A stretch of 16,527 nt of DNA from Prevotellaceae bacterium (lineage in GTDB: Bacteria; Bacteroidota; Bacteroidia; Bacteroidales; Bacteroidaceae). Every line of letters starts with the position of its first letter. Within the stretch, counting starts at the first letter, position 1. The notes below the pieces were generated by a model. That model made no database searches, had not been told where the DNA came from, and worked only from the letters and a program-made list of their open reading frames with translations. The stretch spans positions 1 through 16,527 of the forward strand of contig JAUNQM010000016.1 in the NCBI GenBank assembly GCA_030536165.1, in the 5' to 3' direction. Below, in pieces: positions 12,484 through 16,527 of this stretch. The position numbers and the translations under genes were made by a program.

Positions 12484-14448
12484 ATGAAACAACTGCTTAC
12501 ACTATCTATTCTCCTTGCATGCGCTATTGTGTGCCATGCTACGCCTGAAACTATCACAGGACCTGACGGGCAACTTAAACTCAGCATCGACGTCAAAGAC
12601 GGTCGTGCCGTTTATTCCGTCACATATAATAATAAGGTAATGCTACTCGACTCGCCGTTAGGATTCAAGTCGAATGAAGCCGACTTCGACTCTGGATTGG
12701 AGTTTGTTGCTGCCGAGCGAAGCGAAGTAAAAGACACCTACACTCTGCCGCAAGGCAAGCGCAACAAAGTGGAATATGTTGCAAACCAGATAACATATAA
12801 GGTGAAGAATAACAAGGGACTGACCATCAACATCGTCTTTCAGGTCAGCAACAACGACATAGCCTTCCGCTATGAACTTCCGAAGTTCAACAACCGCGCA
12901 AGCATAAGAATCTTCAACGAAGAGACAGGCTTCCGCTTCCCTGAAAGCACCACCACGTTCCTTACTCCGCAAAGCCATGCCATGATAGGATGGCAGCGTT
13001 CAAAACCAAGCTACGAGGAGAACTACAGTTACGACGCACCTATGACCGAGCGCTCTGGCTATGGTCATGGCTACACATTCCCTTGCCTATACAAGATTGG
13101 CGAAGATGGTTGGGTGCTTGTTAGCGAGACTGGCGTTGACAGTCGCTATTGCGCAAGTCGCCTGAGTGATTGCAAAGAAGGAAACCTTTATACCGTCGAG
13201 TTCCCTATGCCAGAAGAAAACAATGGCAATGGAACTGTTGAACCTGCATTCTCCCTGCCAGGAGCAACGCCGTGGCGCACTATCACCGTCGGCAGCACAC
13301 TCAAGCCAATCGTAGAGACCACTGCTTCGTGGAACACAGTAAAGCCTTACTATGAGGCAGAGACGCAATATAAATATGTAAAGAGCACGTGGAGTTGGAT
13401 TGTTTGGCAGGATGCAAGCATGAACTGGAACGACCAGGTTGCTTATATCAACCTTGCAAGCACACTCGGTTATCAGTATATCCTCATCGATGCAGGCTGG
13501 GACAAAGAGATTGGCTACGACAAGATGGAAAAACTTGTAAAGCTTGCCAAGTCGAAAAGTGTCGAAGTCTTTCTTTGGTGGAGCAGTTCAGGCTACTGGA
13601 ACGATATTTTCCAGTCGCCAATCAACTGCATGGACAACTCTATCGTGAGGAAGAAGTCTATGCGCTGGATGAAGAAAATTGGCATAAAAGGCATCAAGGT
13701 TGACTTCTGGGGAGGTGATAAACAAGAGACTATGCGTATGTACGAGGAAGTGCTTAGCGATGCAAACGACAACGAACTCATGGTCATCTTCCACGGCTGC
13801 ACAATCCCTCGCGGATGGGAGAGGATGTACCCGAACTATGTGGGAAGCGAAGCTGTACTGGCATCTGAGAACATGGTTTTCAGTCAAGGTTTCTGCGACA
13901 TCGAAGCACAAAACACCGCCACACATCCATTCATCCGCAACGCAATAGGCTGCATGGAATGGGGAGGCTCGTTCCTCAATCGAAGAATAGGCAGAGGCAA
14001 TACGAGGGGCAACGTGAGAAAGACCACCGACTGCCACGAACTCGCACAAGCAGTGTTGTTCCAGAATCCGATACAAAACTTCGCCCTTACGCCTGAAAAC
14101 CTCCGTCCGTTTGATGAAGGAGGTGCACCGGAAGTCAGCATTGATTTTATGAAGAACGTGCCAACGACTTGGTGCGAAACAAAATTCATTGCTGGATATC
14201 CAGGCAAGTATGTTGTTCTGGCTCGTCAAGACATGAATGGCAAGTGGTACATTGCAGGCAACAATGCCGAGAAGGCAACAAAGGAGATGGTGCTCGACCT
14301 CAGTGGTGTGCTTTCAAAAGGCGATGTAGTCACACTCTACAGCGACGACAAAGCTCGCGAGCCACACAAGAACGAAATGAAAATCAAAGATCCACGTAAG
14401 GTAAAACTTACCGTCCTTTCAGATGGTGGTTTCGTCATCGTCAAATAA
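12484..14448 (+). CDS. Secreted GH97 glycosidase, retaining type (alpha-galactosidase or beta-L-arabinopyranosidase)
   Basis: 654 residues with a signal peptide (MKQLLTLSILLACAIVCHA). The N-terminal beta-sandwich (about 20-285) leads into the TIM barrel (about 290-560), with a C-terminal beta domain closing it. Barrel landmarks are YILIDAGWD (332-340), VFLWWSSSG (362-370), KVDFWGGDKQ (405-414) and YVGSEAVLASEN (452-463). Retaining GH97 enzymes have an Asp nucleophile at the D407 position, whereas inverting alpha-glucosidases such as SusB lack it; E456 is the likely acid/base. This points to alpha-galactosidase or beta-L-arabinopyranosidase activity rather than starch breakdown. A cysteine at residue 13 (LLAC) leaves some chance of lipidation. 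No TAnnTTTG promoter is seen directly upstream. It lies between dtd and the pectate lyase, suggesting a role in pectin side-chain removal. Confidence 0.88.
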   Translation: MKQLLTLSILLACAIVCHATPETITGPDGQLKLSIDVKDGRAVYSVTYNNKVMLLDSPLGFKSNEADFDSGLEFVAAERSEVKDTYTLPQGKRNKVEYVANQITYKVKNNKGLTINIVFQVSNNDIAFRYELPKFNNRASIRIFNEETGFRFPESTTTFLTPQSHAMIGWQRSKPSYEENYSYDAPMTERSGYGHGYTFPCLYKIGEDGWVLVSETGVDSRYCASRLSDCKEGNLYTVEFPMPEENNGNGTVEPAFSLPGATPWRTITVGSTLKPIVETTASWNTVKPYYEAETQYKYVKSTWSWIVWQDASMNWNDQVAYINLASTLGYQYILIDAGWDKEIGYDKMEKLVKLAKSKSVEVFLWWSSSGYWNDIFQSPINCMDNSIVRKKSMRWMKKIGIKGIKVDFWGGDKQETMRMYEEVLSDANDNELMVIFHGCTIPRGWERMYPNYVGSEAVLASENMVFSQGFCDIEAQNTATHPFIRNAIGCMEWGGSFLNRRIGRGNTRGNVRKTTDCHELAQAVLFQNPIQNFALTPENLRPFDEGGAPEVSIDFMKNVPTTWCETKFIAGYPGKYVVLARQDMNGKWYIAGNNAEKATKEMVLDLSGVLSKGDVVTLYSDDKAREPHKNEMKIKDPRKVKLTVLSDGGFVIVK

Positions 14449-14460
14449 ACCATCAAAACT

Positions 14461-14492
14461 ATCGAAATATCGAATCATCGAAGTATCGACAA
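14461..14492. repeat. Octamer tandem repeat upstream of the pectate lyase promoter
   Basis: Four phased 8-base units read ATCGAAAT, ATCGAATC, ATCGAAGT and ATCGACAA. The first four bases ATCG are invariant, and the fifth and sixth nearly so. The array begins 12 bases after the GH97 stop and ends about 18 bases before the -33 element of the next gene. Confidence 0.75.
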
Positions 14493-14510
14493 ATTTAATT
14501 TGCATTTTAT

Positions 14511-14541
14511 TTGGAAGTTAATTCCTTTTTGAGTAAATTTG
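14511..14541 (+). promoter_or_regulatory. Promoter of the pectate lyase gene
   Basis: TTG (14511-14513, preceded by T), 20 bases, then TAAATTTG (14534-14541) is a very good Bacteroidetes promoter, 36 bases upstream of the ATG. It shows that the gene can be expressed independently of GH97. Confidence 0.8.
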
Positions 14542-14577
14542 CACACCATAACCAAAAACTTAATTTATTAATCAATT

Positions 14578-16299
14578 ATGAAAAAGAGTTTATTATTCAC
14601 TATTTGCTGTATTGCCGGCATGCAGTTTGCGCATGCGCAGTATCCACAGATTGACCCTTCTGCACAGAAAATAGACATCGAGGCTGCACGTGCACGCGCT
14701 ATGCACTCAGATTCTGTATGGCAGGAGGCTGTGAAAGTCATTGAACAGGAAGCTAAAGAGGGACGCCCTTACATTCCGTGGGCATCACGTCCTTACGACC
14801 TTCCACAGGCAAAGATACCTTCTTTCCCGGGTGCTGAAGGCGGCGGTATGTTTACATTCGGTGGACGTGGCGGTAAGGTGCTTACTGTCACAAACCTCAA
14901 CGACGACGGTCCTGGCTCATTCCGCTGGGCATGCGAACAGGGCGGTGCACGTATCGTTGTGTTCAACGTGGCTGGTGTCATCCGTCTCAAGAGCCCACTT
15001 TCAGTCCGCGCTCCTTATATCACTATAGCAGGCCAGACGGCTCCTGGCGATGGTGTATGCATCGCAGGCGAGTCTTTCTGGGTTGATACTCACGACGTAA
15101 TCATGCGCCACATGCGTTTCCGCCGTGGTGAGACTAACGTGCTTCGCCGCGACGACAGCTTTGGTGGAAACCCTGTTGGTAACATCATGATAGACCACTG
15201 CTCATGCGAATGGGGACTCGACGAGAACATCTCGTTCTATCGTCACATGTACGACCCAGGCGACGGAAGCAAGGCAAGGAAGTCTCCTACAGTCAACGTG
15301 ACTATCCAGAACACCATTTCAGCAAAGGCTCTCGACACATGGAACCACTCGTTCGGTAGCACTCTCGGCGGCGAGAACTGCTCATTCATGCGCAACCTTT
15401 GGGCTGACAACACAGGCCGTAACCCTTCTGTAGGCTGGAACGGAGTGTTCAACTTTGTGAACAACGTATTGTATAACTGGGTTCATCGTTCGGTTGACGG
15501 CGGCGACTACACAGCCATGTTCAACATGATCAACAACTACTACAAGCCAGGTCCGCTCACCGACGTAAACTCAAACATAGGTCATCGCATCCTCAAGCCA
15601 GAGGCTGGTCGCAGCAAGTTGCCATACAAGCAGTATGGTCGCGTATATGCTAACGGCAACATCGTTGAGGGCAACGAAAAGGTGACAAACGATAACTGGG
15701 CAGGTGGTATTCAGGTTGAGACAGCTCCTGACTGCGGCGAATACGAGCCATTCATGCGCTCAAACGAGCCTTTCGCAATGCCTTACCTCACCATCATGCC
15801 AGCACAGGAAGCTTACAACTACGTAGTTGACAACGCTGGTGCATTGTTCCCTAAGCGCGACATCATCGACGAGCGCGTCATCAACGAAGTTAAGACTGGC
15901 GAGGTTTATTACGTAAAAGAACTACCACAGGACAACCCTTACGGCGACATGACAGGCTTGTCAAAGAAGTCGCAGAACGAAGAAGGACTCTTCCGCTATC
16001 GCCGTCTGCCAAAAGACTCATACAAGCAGGGCATCATCACCGACCCACGTCAGATGGGTGGTTATCCTGAATACAAGGGCAAACCTTACAAGGATTCCGA
16101 CATGGACGGAATGCCTGACAAGTGGGAGAAAGCCAATGGCCTCAACCCTAACGACCCTTCAGATGCTAACCAGGACTGCACAGGCGATGGTTACACAAAC
16201 ATTGAAAAGTACATCAACGGCATAAGCACAAAGGAAAAGGTTGATTGGACCGACCTCCGCAACAACCACGACACACTGACCCAGCCGCTGATGAAATAA
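14578..16299 (+). CDS. Secreted pectate lyase, PL1 family
   Basis: 573 residues with a clear signal peptide (MKKSLLFTICCIAGMQFAHA, cut before QYP). After a helical lead (about 21-80) comes the right-handed beta-helix, starting at FPGAEGGGMFTFGGRGGKV (83-101), a typical PL1 opening. NLNDDGPGSFRWACEQGGAR, AGQTAPGDGV and DHCSCEWGLDENISFY (206-221, the likely Ca-binding turn) follow, then GRNPSVGWNG (280-289) with a candidate catalytic Arg281. These enzymes cut de-esterified homogalacturonan by Ca-dependent beta-elimination. The C terminus (DSDMDGMPDKWEKANGLNPN and the following D-rich turns, about 506-548) is a Ca-binding thrombospondin-3-like segment, common in secreted Bacteroidetes lyases. 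There is no Por-type sorting domain. It has its own promoter and is followed by two hairpins. Confidence 0.92.
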   Translation: MKKSLLFTICCIAGMQFAHAQYPQIDPSAQKIDIEAARARAMHSDSVWQEAVKVIEQEAKEGRPYIPWASRPYDLPQAKIPSFPGAEGGGMFTFGGRGGKVLTVTNLNDDGPGSFRWACEQGGARIVVFNVAGVIRLKSPLSVRAPYITIAGQTAPGDGVCIAGESFWVDTHDVIMRHMRFRRGETNVLRRDDSFGGNPVGNIMIDHCSCEWGLDENISFYRHMYDPGDGSKARKSPTVNVTIQNTISAKALDTWNHSFGSTLGGENCSFMRNLWADNTGRNPSVGWNGVFNFVNNVLYNWVHRSVDGGDYTAMFNMINNYYKPGPLTDVNSNIGHRILKPEAGRSKLPYKQYGRVYANGNIVEGNEKVTNDNWAGGIQVETAPDCGEYEPFMRSNEPFAMPYLTIMPAQEAYNYVVDNAGALFPKRDIIDERVINEVKTGEVYYVKELPQDNPYGDMTGLSKKSQNEEGLFRYRRLPKDSYKQGIITDPRQMGGYPEYKGKPYKDSDMDGMPDKWEKANGLNPNDPSDANQDCTGDGYTNIEKYINGISTKEKVDWTDLRNNHDTLTQPLMK

Positions 16300-16312
16300 G
16301 CAGGAATAACAC

Positions 16313-16332
16313 AAGAGCAAACTGCTCTTTTC
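16313..16332 (+). terminator. Small hairpin after the pectate lyase
   Basis: AAGAGCA, AAC, TGCTCTT gives a perfect 7-bp stem with a 3-base loop, followed by a short T run, 14 bases after the stop codon. The T run is brief, so it is likely the weaker of two consecutive terminators. Confidence 0.55.
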
Positions 16333-16355
16333 CTCGAATAATCAACGAATTAAAG

Positions 16356-16396
16356 AGTCCAGTCTCTCTCGCGAGCGACTGGGCTTTTTGATTTTT
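16356..16396 (+). terminator. Strong Rho-independent terminator
   Basis: AGTCCAGTC pairs with GACTGGGCT (one U-G pair). The stem extends outward through the A run and T run, with a 12-base loop containing CTCGCGAG, and is followed by TTTTTGATTTTT. This closes the pectate lyase transcript. Confidence 0.85.
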
Positions 16397-16527
16397 ACGA
16401 ATAGACACTTGTCGGTCGTTAAAAAGTCAGCCTTTTGTGAGGTATGATTGTGCCGTCATTTATCCCTAACCAACCATCAAAGTAGTATAGTGCGCCCCGC
16501 TGGGAATTACTAAAGTTCGACCTCTCT
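16397..16527. other. Intergenic DNA to the window edge
   Basis: No ORF or RNA gene is seen. CCCCGCTGGG near 16495-16504 and the final TTCGACCTCTCT resemble arms of the GACCCC/GACCTC hairpins in the dapB-lepB gap, so another palindromic element may begin here and be cut by the window end. Confidence 0.3.

Noticed and set aside
12484..12540. GH97 as a lipoprotein through LLAC at residues 10-13
   Set aside because: The hydrophobic core before the Cys is short and a normal signal-peptidase I site (CHA, residue 19) follows, so plain secretion is preferred, though lipidation is not excluded.
13588..14229. 213-codon minus-strand frame opposite GH97
   Set aside because: Antisense shadow of a well-conserved GH97 barrel; the translation is low in family signal and has no promoter or neighbours.

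Overview
The window looks like a piece of a Bacteroidales chromosome, most likely Prevotella or a close relative. The evidence is gyrase B, DapB, LepB, WbqC-like and DUF4491 proteins of Bacteroidetes type; start sites mostly without Shine-Dalgarno sequences; promoters of the Bacteroidetes form (TTG, 19-20 bases, TAnnTTTG); and secreted plant-cell-wall enzymes. No phage, plasmid or transposase gene is visible.

Layout. Bases 2-226 hold the 3' end of a winged-helix regulator-like gene. A 131-residue macro-like protein (441-836, minus) and gyrB (951-2912, minus) follow, each with its own hairpin terminator. The minus-strand block 3089-8219 reads, in transcription order, a GH78-type alpha-L-rhamnosidase, a secreted glycosidase that I assign to GH138 (alpha-galacturonidase of rhamnogalacturonan II), a possible 47-residue membrane peptide, and a DUF4491 membrane protein. 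The two glycosidases overlap by four bases, and the small ORF abuts the DUF4491 start. A divergent 655-base intergenic region (8220-8874) then leads to the plus-strand genes dapB, lepB, wbqC-like and dtd. These run into a secreted GH97 glycosidase (12484-14448) and a secreted PL1 pectate lyase (14578-16299), which ends in a strong terminator.

How the genes work together. Pectate lyase would cut homogalacturonan; the GH138 and GH78 pair fits removal of galacturonate and rhamnose from rhamnogalacturonan; the GH97 enzyme would remove alpha-galactose or beta-L-arabinopyranose. No SusC/SusD pair, sensor or transporter is present, so these genes look like satellite pectin genes set among housekeeping genes rather than a classical polysaccharide utilisation locus.

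The most unusual material is non-coding. (1) A roughly 204-bp near-symmetric palindrome of six hairpins lies between dapB and lepB (9636-9839). (2) Four ACACCTnAGGTGT palindromes sit at 23-24-bp spacing upstream of dapB (8524-8606). (3) Two nearly identical 30-bp heptamer-built repeats lie upstream of the GH78 and GH97 genes, in the same orientation relative to each gene. (4) A 29-base perfect alternating purine-pyrimidine tract (8375-8403) is a candidate Z-DNA site. (5) An octamer repeat precedes the pectate lyase promoter. (6) A 12-bp inverted repeat brackets the gyrB promoter.
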